Notes: generated from the letters alone by a model not told the origin. A stretch of 64,000 nucleotides of DNA from Sphingobium cloacae (GCF_002355855.1 NZ_AP017655.1:2476001-2540000), one strand, 5' to 3'; counted from the stretch's first letter, positions 43,098 to 55,187 are shown. A program made the numbers and translations.

Positions 43098-43654
43098 AAT
43101 CCGTTCTGGGCTTGCTGTTGTTCGCTGGCCTGACGCTGCCCGCCTTTGCCGCCGAACCTTCTACCCTGATCGGCGAACGGCGCGCCCGCGCCGAATGGGC
43201 CAAGGCGGAGAACCGCAAGCATTGCGCGCCGCTGGCCCTGGCCGCGCCGGGGCAGCCGGAAGGCACGCCGCGCGCCGCCACTTTCGGCGGAGGATGGGCC
43301 GTCGCCTTCGACCTGCCGGGCCAGCGCAGCGCCTATGGCTTCGCGGGCACGGGCCTGCTGCCGGACGACTATGCGGAGGCTGCGGTGCAGCGCGACCGGC
43401 TCTATCGCCAATGGCCCTATTTCCGCGACCTGCGGCAATTTGCCGCGCCTTCCTTCGCCGGTTACGGGCAGGAAGGCGCGGAGCCCTATCCGGCCGGCAA
43501 CCCGGACGGCACGGGTCTCAAATCCCTCGCCTATGTGCGGATCGCCGGACAGCGTTGCACCTATAATGTGTGGAGCGGGATCAGCCGCGATCATCTGCTA
43601 TGGATGCTCGACAATCTGCGGATCGATCCCTTGCGGCCTGGCGGGCGATGGTGA
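43094..43654 (+). CDS. Secreted protein of unknown function
   Basis: A 186-residue protein with a signal peptide (cleavage after 'AFAAEP', about residue 20). No family recognised. It contains several aromatic residues and two cysteines ('NRKHCAPL', 'GQRCTYNV') that could pair in the periplasm, and ends 'SGISRDHLLWMLDNLRIDPL'. The start overlaps the DUF177 gene by 4 bp, so it probably belongs to the same operon. Its last 74 bp overlap the holA 3' end on the other strand. Confidence 0.75.
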   Translation: MKSVLGLLLFAGLTLPAFAAEPSTLIGERRARAEWAKAENRKHCAPLALAAPGQPEGTPRAATFGGGWAVAFDLPGQRSAYGFAGTGLLPDDYAEAAVQRDRLYRQWPYFRDLRQFAAPSFAGYGQEGAEPYPAGNPDGTGLKSLAYVRIAGQRCTYNVWSGISRDHLLWMLDNLRIDPLRPGGRW

Positions 43655-44645
43655 GCAGTTCGTGCCGGACCATCAGGTCGCCCAATCCCCTCCCGCTGCG
43701 GCTGGCCCTTTCCGCTTGCGCAAGGCGCTGGATGACGCGGGCGATGCCCTGCGCGTCCCATGATCGCACCTGCCGCGTGACGATGCCTTTTTCCTTCCAG
43801 AAGACCGCCTTGCCCGCTGCTTCCATCGCGGCTTCCAACCGCCCGCTCCGATCGAAGTCGGTGCGGATGTTGGCCAGCAGCATTGCCCGCGTCAGCAGCG
43901 GACGCAGCACCGACGCCATGGCCGCGCCGACTTCCACGAGCCGCCCCAGTTCCCGGTGCATCGCCTTGAGGTCGCCACTCAGCACCGCATTCACCAGCGG
44001 CGTGGCGTCGGCCTCGGGATTGTCGGCGGAGAGCGCATCGAGCGCTTCTTCCGTCGCTTCCTTCGGCTGGTCGGGCGCGGCGTCGAGGTAGAGGATCAGC
44101 TTCTCGATCTCCCCCGCCATCAGCGCGCGGTCGCCATGGGCAAGGTCGACGATGCGCCGCGCGAGGTCGGGCGTCAGACGCAGCCCCCCTTCCCGCGCGA
44201 TGGCATGGGCGATCTGCTCCGCCTCCCGCGCGTCGGGCTGGTAGGAGATGAAGGCCAGCACCCGCTTATGATCCAACGCCAGCTTGACGAGTTTCGACGC
44301 GGGTTTGAGCGTGCCCGCCACCGCGATCACAGGATTGCCCGCCGCCTCCGCCTCCAGCAGCGCGGTGAGCGCAGGCACGGATTCCTCGCCCATGCCGTTG
44401 ATGCGCACCCAGCGTTTGTCCCCGAACATGGAGAAGGACGCGGCCTCATCCGCCAGCCGCGCCGGATCGTCGCGCAGGGTCGATCCGTCGAGGTCGATCC
44501 GCTCCGCCTCCGGCCCCATCGCCCGCTCCAGCCGCTTGGCGAGTGCCAGGCTGCCCGCTTCGTCGGGGCCGTAGAGCAGGAAGAAGCGGACGTCCGCCGG
44601 CGGGGCGTCGAGCGCCTTTTCGATCTGCCCTCTATTGGCCTTCAT
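43581..44645 (-). CDS. holA: DNA polymerase III delta subunit
   Basis: Clamp-loader delta subunit, 354 residues. N-terminal 'VRFFLLYGPDEAGSLALAKRL' (short: FLLYGPDEAGS) and 'FSMFGDKRWVRI' are typical, with the collar domain at the C-terminus ('ANIRTDFDRSGRLEAA'). Start at 44645 lies inside the lptE end (14-bp overlap). Order lptE-holA is conserved in proteobacteria. The last residues ('SADCRASIADDRG') lie over the convergent gene's end and look poorly conserved. Confidence 0.9.
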   Translation of the reverse strand: MKANRGQIEKALDAPPADVRFFLLYGPDEAGSLALAKRLERAMGPEAERIDLDGSTLRDDPARLADEAASFSMFGDKRWVRINGMGEESVPALTALLEAEAAGNPVIAVAGTLKPASKLVKLALDHKRVLAFISYQPDAREAEQIAHAIAREGGLRLTPDLARRIVDLAHGDRALMAGEIEKLILYLDAAPDQPKEATEEALDALSADNPEADATPLVNAVLSGDLKAMHRELGRLVEVGAAMASVLRPLLTRAMLLANIRTDFDRSGRLEAAMEAAGKAVFWKEKGIVTRQVRSWDAQGIARVIQRLAQAERASRSGRGLGDLMVRHELLTIARQAARDRSADCRASIADDRG

Positions 44646-45138
44646 GCCGTTGGTCCCGCGTCGCGAAGGTGGCGAGCCGCGCGATGATCTGGTCCGCGAT
44701 GGTTTGCGAGAGGCGTTCGAGCGCCGTGTCTTCCGCCGCGATGGTCGCATATTCGCTGGAGGTGACGTCGATGCCCGCGTCGGACCCCGCAGTGTCGTCC
44801 AGCACCTGCGCGCCCGTCGCCCCGTCGATCAACTGATAGCGCGCGCGCAGGGTCCGCCGCTCCCGCGTGATCGCCGCGTCGCCGCGCAGGCCAAAGCCGC
44901 TGATCTGGTCGTCCAGCTTCACCACCAGCTTGTAGGCGGGACCGGTCCCGTTCATCGCGGAGAGCCGGTCGTTGAGCGCATTGCGGACCAGCCAGCCCGC
45001 CTTGCCCTGGATCGGCTGCACCTCGACATTGCCGAGCGCCTGCGCCACCGCCCCATGTCCGCCGCCGCCATAGACGGGACGGAGCCCGCAGCCGGAAAGA
45101 AGGACCGTGACGGCGAGCAGGGGGATCAAGCGCTTCAT
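44632..45138 (-). CDS. lptE: LPS assembly lipoprotein LptE
   Basis: Outer-membrane lipoprotein that plugs LptD in LPS export, 168 residues. Lipobox LLSGC (Cys near 17) in 'LLAVTVLLSGCGLRPVYGG'. 'GPAYKLVVKLDDQISGFG' and 'LRARYQLIDGATGAQVL' fit the LptE fold. Between leuS (upstream, 54 bp gap) and holA (14-bp overlap), the order known from other proteobacteria. Confidence 0.9.
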   Translation of the reverse strand: MKRLIPLLAVTVLLSGCGLRPVYGGGGHGAVAQALGNVEVQPIQGKAGWLVRNALNDRLSAMNGTGPAYKLVVKLDDQISGFGLRGDAAITRERRTLRARYQLIDGATGAQVLDDTAGSDAGIDVTSSEYATIAAEDTALERLSQTIADQIIARLATFATRDQRHEGQ

Positions 45139-45192
45139 GTGACGACCCTTAGACGCTGTTCCATTCAAGTTGAAGCACAACGTGCCCGGACA

Positions 45193-47706
45193 TCACACCA
45201 CCAGATTGACCAGCCGGTCGGGCACCACGATCACCTTCTTCGGCGTCGCGCCGTCCAGCGTCCGCGCGACATTGGGCGCGGCGAGGGCGAGCTTTTCCAG
45301 TTCTTCCCTCGGCGTCCCCTTGGGCACGGTGATGGTGTCGCGCAGCTTGCCCATCACCTGACAGGCGATGGTGACTTCATCGTCAACCAGCAGCGCGGGG
45401 TCGACCACGGGCCACGCGGCGTCCGCGATCAGCCCGCCCTCGCCCATGGCCGCCCAGGCTTCCTCGGCCAGATGCGGCGTCATCGGCGCGACCAGCAGCG
45501 CCAGCGTGCGGATCGCGGCGCTGCGCGAGGCGGAGGGCTGGGCCTTCTCCACTGTGTTGGCGAGTTCGTATATCTTCGCCACCGCCTTGTTGAAGGACAG
45601 CGCCTCGATATCCTTCGCCACGCCGTCGATCATCTGGTGCAGCTTGCGGTCGAGGGCCTTGTCCTGCCCTTCCGCGCTCCTGTCCGCTTCCCCGAACAGG
45701 CGCCACAAGCGATTGACGAAGCGCCACGATCCTTCGATGCCGCTTTCGGTCCAGGGCAGGTCGCGCTCCGGCGGGCTGTCGGACAGCATGAACCAGCGCA
45801 CCGCGTCCGCGCCATATTGGGCGATGATGTCATCGGGATCGACGACATTCTTCTTGGACTTGGACATCTTTTCGACGCGGCCGACCGCCACCGGCGCGCC
45901 GCTTTCGATGTGGACATAATCGTCGCCGGACTTCTTCACTTCGCCCGGAGAGAGCCAGCTTCCGTCGCCCGCCTTGTAGGTCTCATGCGTCACCATGCCC
46001 TGTGTGAAAAGCCCGGTGAACGGCTCGGCGAAACCCAACTGTCCCATATGCTGCAACGCCCGCGTCCAGAAGCGCGCATAGAGCAGGTGCAGGATCGCAT
46101 GTTCGACGCCGCCTATATATTGCCCCACCGGCAGCCATTTCTCGACCGTCTCACGGTCGAACGGCCTGTCCTGCGGCTGGCTGGCGAAGCGGATGAAATA
46201 CCAGCTCGAATCGGCGAAGGTGTCGAGCGTGTCCGTCTCGCGCCGCGCGGGCTTGCCGCATTGCGGGCAATCGACATGCTTCCATGTCGGATGCCGGTCC
46301 AGCGGATTGCCCGGAATGTCGAAGCTCACATCCTCCGGCAATGTCACCGGAAGCTGATCCTTGGGCACGCCCACCACGCCGCAATCGCCGCAATGGATGA
46401 CCGGGATCGGCGTCCCCCAGTAACGCTGGCGCGACACGCCCCAATCCCTCAACCGGAATACGGTCGTGCCGGTGCCCCAGCCGCTCTCTTCGGCGCGGCG
46501 GATGACTTCGGCCTTCGCGTCCTCCACGCTCATGCCGTCGAGGAAGCGGGAATTGACGAGCTTGCCTGGCCCGACATAGGCTTCGTTCTGGATCGGCTTG
46601 GCTTCGTCACCCTCGGCCGCGACGACGCGCTCCACCGCCAGCATATATTTGCGCGCGAAGTCGAGGTCGCGCTGGTCATGCCCCGGCACGCCCATCACCG
46701 CGCCGGTGCCATAATCCATCAGCACGAAATTGGCGATGAAGACCGGCAGCTTCCATTCGGGATCGAAGGGATGCGCCACCGAAAGTCCGGTGTCGAAGCC
46801 CAGCTTTTCCGCCGTCTCCAGCTCAGCGGCGGTGGTGCCGCCTTCCTTGCACTTTTCGATGAAGGCAGCAGCTTCCGCGCTCTCCGCCGCCACCGCCTGC
46901 GCCACCGGATGATCCGCCGCCACCGCGACGAAGCTTGCGCCGAAGATCGTGTCGGGCCGGGTCGAATAAACCTCGATCTCGCTGTCGAAGGGCGCGACCG
47001 GCTGAAAACGGAAAGCCAAGCCGACCGATTTGCCGATCCAGTTTTCCTGCATCGTCCGCACCTTGTCGGGCCACTGGTCCAGCGTCTTCAGTCCCTCCAG
47101 CAGATCGTCGGCGAACTGCGTGATCTTGAGGAACCACTGGGAAAGCTTGCGCTTCTCCACCAGAGCGCCCGACCGCCAGCCGCGCCCGTCGATCACCTGC
47201 TCATTGGCGAGCACGGTCATGTCGACCGGGTCCCAGTTGACCGCGCTTTCCTTGCGGTAGACGAGGCCCGCCTCCAGCATGTCGAGGAACAGCGCCTGTT
47301 CCTGCCCGTAATAGTCCGGCTCGCAGGTGGCGAGTTCACGGCTCCAGTCGATGGCGAAGCCCAGCTTCTTCAACTGCGCGCGCATGTTGGCGATGTTGGA
47401 GCGGGTCCATTCGCCCGGATGCACCTTCTTCTCCATCGCCGCATTTTCGGCGGGCATGCCGAAAGCGTCCCAGCCCATCGGGTGCAGCACCTCATGCCCC
47501 GTCATCCGGCGGAAGCGCGCCAGCACGTCGCCCATGGAATAGTTGCGGACATGGCCGATATGGATGCGCCCGGAGGGATAAGGGAACATCTCCAGCACGT
47601 AGGAGCGCGGCTTGTCGCTGCTGTCGGACGCCCTGAACGTCTGCTTCTCATCCCAGACGGCCTGCCAGCGGGCATCGGCCTCAAGCGGGTTGAAGCGCCT
47701 TTGCAT
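45193..47706 (-). CDS. leuS: Leucyl-tRNA synthetase
   Basis: Class I synthetase, 837 residues. HIGH motif as HIGH at about 49-52 in '[15 protein letters not shown]', KMSKS at about 612-616 in '[13 protein letters not shown]', and the editing domain ('[19 protein letters not shown]', short [12 protein letters not shown]) in between. N-terminus [11 protein letters not shown] fits. Upstream hairpin at 47728-47760 may be part of its leader. Confidence 0.97.
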   Translation of the reverse strand: MQRRFNPLEADARWQAVWDEKQTFRASDSSDKPRSYVLEMFPYPSGRIHIGHVRNYSMGDVLARFRRMTGHEVLHPMGWDAFGMPAENAAMEKKVHPGEWTRSNIANMRAQLKKLGFAIDWSRELATCEPDYYGQEQALFLDMLEAGLVYRKESAVNWDPVDMTVLANEQVIDGRGWRSGALVEKRKLSQWFLKITQFADDLLEGLKTLDQWPDKVRTMQENWIGKSVGLAFRFQPVAPFDSEIEVYSTRPDTIFGASFVAVAADHPVAQAVAAESAEAAAFIEKCKEGGTTAAELETAEKLGFDTGLSVAHPFDPEWKLPVFIANFVLMDYGTGAVMGVPGHDQRDLDFARKYMLAVERVVAAEGDEAKPIQNEAYVGPGKLVNSRFLDGMSVEDAKAEVIRRAEESGWGTGTTVFRLRDWGVSRQRYWGTPIPVIHCGDCGVVGVPKDQLPVTLPEDVSFDIPGNPLDRHPTWKHVDCPQCGKPARRETDTLDTFADSSWYFIRFASQPQDRPFDRETVEKWLPVGQYIGGVEHAILHLLYARFWTRALQHMGQLGFAEPFTGLFTQGMVTHETYKAGDGSWLSPGEVKKSGDDYVHIESGAPVAVGRVEKMSKSKKNVVDPDDIIAQYGADAVRWFMLSDSPPERDLPWTESGIEGSWRFVNRLWRLFGEADRSAEGQDKALDRKLHQMIDGVAKDIEALSFNKAVAKIYELANTVEKAQPSASRSAAIRTLALLVAPMTPHLAEEAWAAMGEGGLIADAAWPVVDPALLVDDEVTIACQVMGKLRDTITVPKGTPREELEKLALAAPNVARTLDGATPKKVIVVPDRLVNLVV

Positions 47707-47727
47707 GTCGAGTCCTCAAAATGCTTT

Positions 47728-47760
47728 GGGACCGGGGTTGCGCGAAGGCAGCCCGGTCCC
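47728..47760. terminator. Strong hairpin between DUF3576 gene and leuS
   Basis: GGGACCGGG (47728-47736) pairs perfectly with CCCGGTCCC (47752-47760). On the minus strand it stands 22 bp before the leuS start and is followed by AAAGCATTTTG, so it is a partial terminator or a leuS leader element. Confidence 0.45.
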
Positions 47761-47790
47761 GTCCTGAAAGAAAGAGAAAGGAAGGGTGGA

Positions 47791-48240
47791 TCAGCCCGCG
47801 ATCGCCATGCGGCGCAGGTCTCGCGCCTTGGTGAGGATGATCTCCTCTAGCTTCTGCACGGTCGCGGCTTCCACCGGGGCGTTGACCCACTGGCCGCCCT
47901 GATTGACCTGACGGCTGGCCGCCACCCGCAGCGCGTCGGCGCGCAGGTCCTGGTCCAGGATGGAGACGGTCAGCTTCATCCGCTCATTGGGGCTGTTGGG
48001 ATTGCTGTACCAGTCGGTGACGATGACGCCGCCGTTGGAGTCCGTCTGCACCATCGGCATGAAGGACAGCGTGTCGAGGCTCGCCCGCCACAAATAGCTG
48101 TTGACGCCGATGGTCGTGATCTTCGACGCGGCGAGGTCGGCCTTGGGCCGCTCCTTCGACCCGCCCCCGCACGCGGCGAGCGGCAGGAGCGCGGCCAGCA
48201 TCAAACCGGCGGAAACGGGAAGGGAAAAGCGGCGGACCAT
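47791..48240 (-). CDS. DUF3576 family lipoprotein
   Basis: A 149-residue protein of the alphaproteobacterial DUF3576 family. Lipoprotein signal with lipobox LAAC ('ALLPLAACGGG', Cys near 24), then 'TTIGVNSYLWRASLDTLSFMPM' (short: IGVNSYLWRASLDTLSF) and 'VIVTDWYSNPNSPNERMKLTV' (short: DWYSNPNSPNERMK), the family hallmarks. Role in the envelope unknown. Precedes leuS. Confidence 0.88.
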   Translation of the reverse strand: MVRRFSLPVSAGLMLAALLPLAACGGGSKERPKADLAASKITTIGVNSYLWRASLDTLSFMPMVQTDSNGGVIVTDWYSNPNSPNERMKLTVSILDQDLRADALRVAASRQVNQGGQWVNAPVEAATVQKLEEIILTKARDLRRMAIAG

Positions 48241-48461
48241 CAGCCATGTCCTATTATGAAAGGTCGAAAAACGCTCCGCTTCTATAGTCGACCCGCGCCA
48301 TTGGGCAAGGGGGCGCGGGGCACCTTGCCCTCCGCCTGCCGCCAAAACAATGTGTGTTCTATGCAACAGGCTGGATAAAATATGATCCCGCTCTAGCTTT
48401 TCGGCACCTTTCATGCGTAATGAATGCCGAATAATAGCTCGGGGGTTAGAGAGTCGCGATC

Positions 48462-49187
48462 ATGCGCGTGAAAAGGGGACATCTGGCACTGGCGGGTGCG
48501 GCGATTGCCGTGGCCGGTTTCGTGCTGTCTCCGGCCATCGGCGCGGCGACCGATCTTGTCCGGATGCGCGCGGAAATGCCGGTTTCGCTTGGTGCGCTGG
48601 GCAGCATATCCTCCTTTACGCCGACGACCAAGGACCCGCGCCTCGCGGCGGCCTATGCCCGGATCGCGGCGTCTGCGGGCCGTCAGAATTTCCGTTTCAC
48701 GCCCACCAGCGGCTCGCTCAGCGGCCAGCGTTCGGTGACGGTGCTGGTGCGCGCGGACAATGATCGCGTCGCCATCAGCCGCACTTTGGCTCCGGTGGAC
48801 ATCAAGCCTGTCGCCTTCAGCCTGAACAGCCCACATAACTGGCGCAAGTTCGCCCTGCCCGATTCGGTCGGTCGCAAGGCGCTGGACCCGGTTCCGGTGG
48901 AAACGATGGCGGAAGCGAAGAACTTCTCGCTCGATCAGGGCAAGAAGGATCGTTTCAGCACCAAGGTGCTGATCGAAAGCCGCCGCGACCCGGCGACTGC
49001 CGTCCGCAATCCGAATGCGGACAAGGATTATTCGCTGGATCTGGCGAGTTCCTATTCGCTGACGCGCAACCTGAACGTCACGGCAGGCATCCGCTACAAC
49101 AACAGCGTCGCGGGCCGTCTGACCCCGATGACCGACGACCGGCAGGATAGCCAGGCCGTCTATCTGGGCACCGTCTTCAAATTCTGA
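48462..49187 (+). CDS. Secreted protein with outer-membrane-like C-terminus
   Basis: No family recognised. The 241-residue product has a signal peptide (about 1-28, cleavage near 'AIGAATD'), a central region of mixed charge, and a C-terminal part ('YSLDLASSYSLTRNLNVTAGIRYNN', short SLTRNLNVTAGIRY) that alternates like beta-strands and ends in 'YLGTVFKF', the Phe-terminated signal for outer-membrane insertion. A small barrel or barrel-anchored protein is the likely reading. A short AT-rich stretch (48371-48384) is a possible promoter. Confidence 0.75.
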   Translation: MRVKRGHLALAGAAIAVAGFVLSPAIGAATDLVRMRAEMPVSLGALGSISSFTPTTKDPRLAAAYARIAASAGRQNFRFTPTSGSLSGQRSVTVLVRADNDRVAISRTLAPVDIKPVAFSLNSPHNWRKFALPDSVGRKALDPVPVETMAEAKNFSLDQGKKDRFSTKVLIESRRDPATAVRNPNADKDYSLDLASSYSLTRNLNVTAGIRYNNSVAGRLTPMTDDRQDSQAVYLGTVFKF

Positions 49188-49205
49188 TCCGTTGAAGGTT
49201 CGCAG

Positions 49206-49230
49206 CCGACGTCCTTGCGCGGGATGTCGG
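49206..49230 (+). terminator. Weak hairpin after the secreted protein gene
   Basis: CCGACGTCC against GGGATGTCGG, nine pairs with one G-T, around a short loop, no T-run. The rest of the 306-bp gap 49188-49493 shows nothing I can name. Confidence 0.4.
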
Positions 49231-49493
49231 TCTGGGACTCATGCCTCACAATGGATTGTGGCCAGGGTGGCGTCTGCCTTCGGCCAGTTTGTGCCGATAT
49301 TGCGGCATAGTCGATCTTATCGGATCGCGTTGTCGTTTGCGGATTTGATCGTGCGGCATCCAGCGGAAGTAAATGGGCGTTCCCGCACCCCCCAACATGC
49401 AGCTTCTTCGGCTCGCCACGCATATCCATGCGGGAACAGGTGACAGCCCGCTATCGTTTCGCCATCATGCAAGCGGAAAGGGGTAATGGAGCC

Positions 49494-50975
49494 GTGAAGA
49501 AAAGCTATTTCTGGACCTGTGCCGCAACGGGAACACTGGCGCTGGGGAGCGCCATGGTCGCCGCGCCGTCCGTGATCGGCCAACAGCGTGCGATCCGCAC
49601 CGTTTCGTCGATCAATCCGCAGGAAAAGGAAGCGGGGGCGAAACAGCATCCGCAATTGCTGGCGGAGTTCGGCGGCGCCTATGCCGGTCCGCAGGCGAAA
49701 TATGTGGAGGGCGTCGGCCGCCGCATCGCCGTCCAGTCCGGCCTTTCCAACGCCCAGAGCGACTTCACCGTCACCCTGCTCAATTCGCCGGTGAACAACG
49801 CCTTCGCGATCCCGGGCGGCTATGTCTATGTGACGCGGCAGCTCATGGCGCTGATGAATGACGAGGCGGAACTGGCGGGGGTGCTCGGCCATGAAATCGG
49901 CCATGTCGCCGCCCAGCACGGCCAACGGCGGCAGAAAACGGCCCAGCGCAACGCCGTGGGCGGCGCTTTGCTTCAGGTGTTGACGGGCGCGCTGCTGGGT
50001 GATTCGGCGGTTGGCGGCCTGCTGCAAAAGGGGATCGGGACCGGCAGCCAGCTGCTGACCCTCAAATTCTCCCGCTCGCAGGAATATGAAGCCGACGATC
50101 TGGGCATCCGCTATCTGGCGTCGGGCGGTTACGACCCGCGCGCCCTGTCCGACATGCTGGCTTCGCTCGCCGCGCAGAGCAGTCTCGATAGCCGCGTGGC
50201 CGGCAATGGCGGTTCCGTGCCCGAATGGGCCAGCACGCACCCCGATCCGGCATCCCGAGTCGGCCGCGCGGCGAAAGAAGCGTCGCGCAGCGGTTCCACC
50301 AGCACCGTCCGCAATCGCGACGCTTTCCTGACCGCCGTCGATGGCGTGCTCTATGGCGACGATCCCGCTCAGGGCGTGATCGAAGGGAATCGCTTTCGTC
50401 ACCCCGACATGCGCCTCGCCTTCACCGCGCCGTCCGGTTTCGGCATGGAAAATGGCGCGAGCGCGGTGACGGTGGCGGGATCGGGCGGGCAGGCGCAGTT
50501 CAGCGCGGCGCCCTATTCGGGCAATCTGGCCGCCTATGTCGACTCGGTCCTCGCCAAGCTGGGCGGCGGCAAGGCGCCGCAGGGCGAGGCCAGCCGCACC
50601 ACCGTCAACGGCTTGCCCGCCGCATGGCGCACGGTCCGGGCCAATACCCAGTCGGGTCAGGTCGACGCGACGGTGTTCGCTTATGATTTCGGCGGCGGCA
50701 AAGCCTATCATTTCCTGCTGCTGACGGGCGCGGGGAAGGGCGTGGGGCCGTTCACCTCCATGGTGCAATCCGTCCAGCGTCTTTCCGCGCAGGAAGCCGC
50801 CGCGATCAAGCCGCGCCGAGTGGAGGTCGTCACTGTCAAGGCAGGCGACACTGTTCAGTCGCTGGCGAAGCGGATGGCCTATACGGATTATCCGCTGGAA
50901 CGGTTCCTGACGATCAACGCGCTGACAGCGCAATCGGTGCTGCGGCCGGGGCAGCGGGTGAAGATCGTGATTTGA
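49494..50975 (+). CDS. M48 family metalloprotease with LysM domain
   Basis: Secreted zinc protease of 493 residues. The GTG start at 49494, with AAAGGGG 10 nt upstream, is preferred to ATGs at 49467 and 49428. Signal peptide about 1-30; zinc motif 'HEIGHVAAQH' at about 133-142 and the third ligand in 'EYEADDLGIRYL' near 200. A C-terminal LysM domain ('VKAGDTVQSLAKRMAY', about 440-490) should bind murein. Similar to BepA/LoiP-type proteases that look after outer-membrane proteins, but with an added central domain. Confidence 0.9.
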   Translation: MKKSYFWTCAATGTLALGSAMVAAPSVIGQQRAIRTVSSINPQEKEAGAKQHPQLLAEFGGAYAGPQAKYVEGVGRRIAVQSGLSNAQSDFTVTLLNSPVNNAFAIPGGYVYVTRQLMALMNDEAELAGVLGHEIGHVAAQHGQRRQKTAQRNAVGGALLQVLTGALLGDSAVGGLLQKGIGTGSQLLTLKFSRSQEYEADDLGIRYLASGGYDPRALSDMLASLAAQSSLDSRVAGNGGSVPEWASTHPDPASRVGRAAKEASRSGSTSTVRNRDAFLTAVDGVLYGDDPAQGVIEGNRFRHPDMRLAFTAPSGFGMENGASAVTVAGSGGQAQFSAAPYSGNLAAYVDSVLAKLGGGKAPQGEASRTTVNGLPAAWRTVRANTQSGQVDATVFAYDFGGGKAYHFLLLTGAGKGVGPFTSMVQSVQRLSAQEAAAIKPRRVEVVTVKAGDTVQSLAKRMAYTDYPLERFLTINALTAQSVLRPGQRVKIVI

Positions 50976-50994
50976 TGGCAGTGAGGCATAAGAA

Positions 50995-51022
50995 AAGGCA
51001 GGGGAATTGCTTCCCCTGCCTT
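50995..51022. terminator. Bidirectional intrinsic terminator
   Basis: Arms AAGGCAGGGGAA and TTCCCCTGCCTT (12 bp, perfect) around a TTGC loop, between the M48 gene and the convergent Flp pilin gene. On the minus strand TTTTCTT follows, a usable T-run; on the plus strand CCTTT. Confidence 0.85.
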
Positions 51023-51025
51023 CCT

Positions 51026-51280
51026 TTAGCTAGCTCTTTCGAACGGAACGTTATTATTCAGTGGCGGCGGGGGGGTGGTGCCACCGCCACCGCCGCCGGC
51101 CTGACCAGCCTGAACACCGGCCTGCAGCGCCGTGGAGGTCGTGGTGAAAGTCGTGCGAAGGTTGCTGCCCAGCGAGGTCATCGCGCCAATGGCGGCAACG
51201 GCGATCAGAGCGGCGATCAGGCCATATTCAATGGCGGTCGCGCCCTTTTCATTCTTCAGCATCTTGCGAATAAACTGCAT
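51026..51280 (-). CDS. Flp family type IVb pilin
   Basis: An 84-residue pilin precursor for Flp/Tad pili. The prepilin site 'KNEKGATAIEYGLIAALIAVAAIG' (short: GATAIEYGLIAALI) has the Gly-(x4)-Glu rule with Glu at mature position 5 and Tyr at 6. The C-terminal 20 residues are Gly/Thr/Pro-rich. Start 51280 (GGAG 6 nt before it) is preferred over 51292. No tad assembly genes are in the window. Confidence 0.92.
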   Translation of the reverse strand: MQFIRKMLKNEKGATAIEYGLIAALIAVAAIGAMTSLGSNLRTTFTTTSTALQAGVQAGQAGGGGGGTTPPPPLNNNVPFERAS

Positions 51281-51399
51281 GTTCGTCTCCATACCCAGAG
51301 AAATCGTTCAACTACCCGGCCTCTCTTCTAAGAATGGAAGATCAGCAGAACCGGATTTAAGGGGCTTCGGTTGAGAAAAACTTAATGGCCGATCCCTTT

Positions 51400-51420
51400 T
51401 GTCAATTATTGATGGTTAAT
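51400..51420 (-). promoter_or_regulatory. Possible promoter and CtrA-like half-site before the Flp pilin
   Basis: On the minus strand TTAACCAT (51419-51412) lies just before TTGACA (51405-51400), a -35-like hexamer; a weak TAAGTT follows 15 bp on. TTAACCAT is like the CtrA half-site of Caulobacter, where CtrA drives pilA. The half-site also overlaps the stop of the upstream pilin gene. Confidence 0.35.
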
Positions 51421-51601
51421 TGGAATTCACTTCTTCGGCGACATGAGTCCACATCGCCATGGTCTGGTTCGCGAACTGCCCGACGGCGGAAATGATAGCC
51501 AGAAAGATAAAGGCGAGGATCAGCGCATATTCGATCGCCGTCGCGCCGCGCTGGCATCGCGCGAGGCTGCATTGGGCAATAATGTCGACAAGCCCCCGCA
51601 T
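51416..51601 (-). CDS. Second Flp/Fap pilin-like protein
   Basis: A 61-residue pilin-like protein with the same processing signal 'QRGATAIEYALILAFIFLAIIS' (short: GATAIEYALILAF), but unlike the 84-aa pilin elsewhere. A Cys-containing leader peptide ('CSLARCQRG') precedes the cut site. It is 135 bp upstream of the other pilin in the same direction. Could be a minor or variant pilin. Confidence 0.88.
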   Translation of the reverse strand: MRGLVDIIAQCSLARCQRGATAIEYALILAFIFLAIISAVGQFANQTMAMWTHVAEEVNSN

Positions 51602-51681
51602 TCCGATTCCAGTCCAGTGCAGACAGTCCCGGCGGACTGTGTAAAGGAGGCGCGGTTAACAAAGCCCTTTCACCGGAACCC

Positions 51682-52089
51682 ATGATGCACATTTCTCCTC
51701 TTCTGGTCGTGGCCGCCGCTCTGGTCGATGCCGACGGGCGCGTCCTGTTGCAGCAGCGGCCGCCGCACACTTCCATGCCGGACCTCTGGGAATTCCCCGG
51801 CGGAAAGGTGGAGGCGCGGGAAACGCCCGAAGCGGCCTTGGTGCGCGAACTGGAGGAGGAGCTGGGCATCGGCACGCATGAAAGCTGCCTTGCCCCCGCG
51901 ACCTTCGCCAGCGCGGCGCTGGGCGATCGGCATCTGCTGCTGCTGCTTTATGTCTGCCGCAAATGGCGCGGCGTGCCCGAAGCCCGCCACGCCACGGCGC
52001 TCAAATGGGTGCGCCCGGCGCAGATGTACGCGCTGGACATGCCCCCCGCCGACCTGCCCCTGATCGGGCTGCTGGAGTCGCTGATCTAG
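51682..52089 (+). CDS. mutT: 8-oxo-dGTP pyrophosphohydrolase MutT-like
   Basis: Nudix hydrolase, 135 residues, sanitising the nucleotide pool. Nudix box 'GGKVEARETPEAALVRELEEELGI' spans about 36-58 (GX5EX7REUXEEXGU). 'PDLWEFPGG' just before it is typical for MutT of oxidised nucleotides. ATG at 51685 is an alternative start. Convergent with the SH3 lipoprotein gene. Confidence 0.9.
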   Translation: MMHISPLLVVAAALVDADGRVLLQQRPPHTSMPDLWEFPGGKVEARETPEAALVRELEEELGIGTHESCLAPATFASAALGDRHLLLLLYVCRKWRGVPEARHATALKWVRPAQMYALDMPPADLPLIGLLESLI

Positions 52090-52100
52090 GCGAGCGCCGC

Positions 52101-55183
<3,083 letters not shown>

Positions 55184-55187
55184 TCCC

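Noticed and set aside
44635..47850. Very long open frame antisense to lptE and leuS (over 1000 codons)
   Set aside because: GC-rich codon use leaves few stops on the opposite strand; the translation is Arg/His/Asp-rich without domains, and leuS on the other strand is certain.
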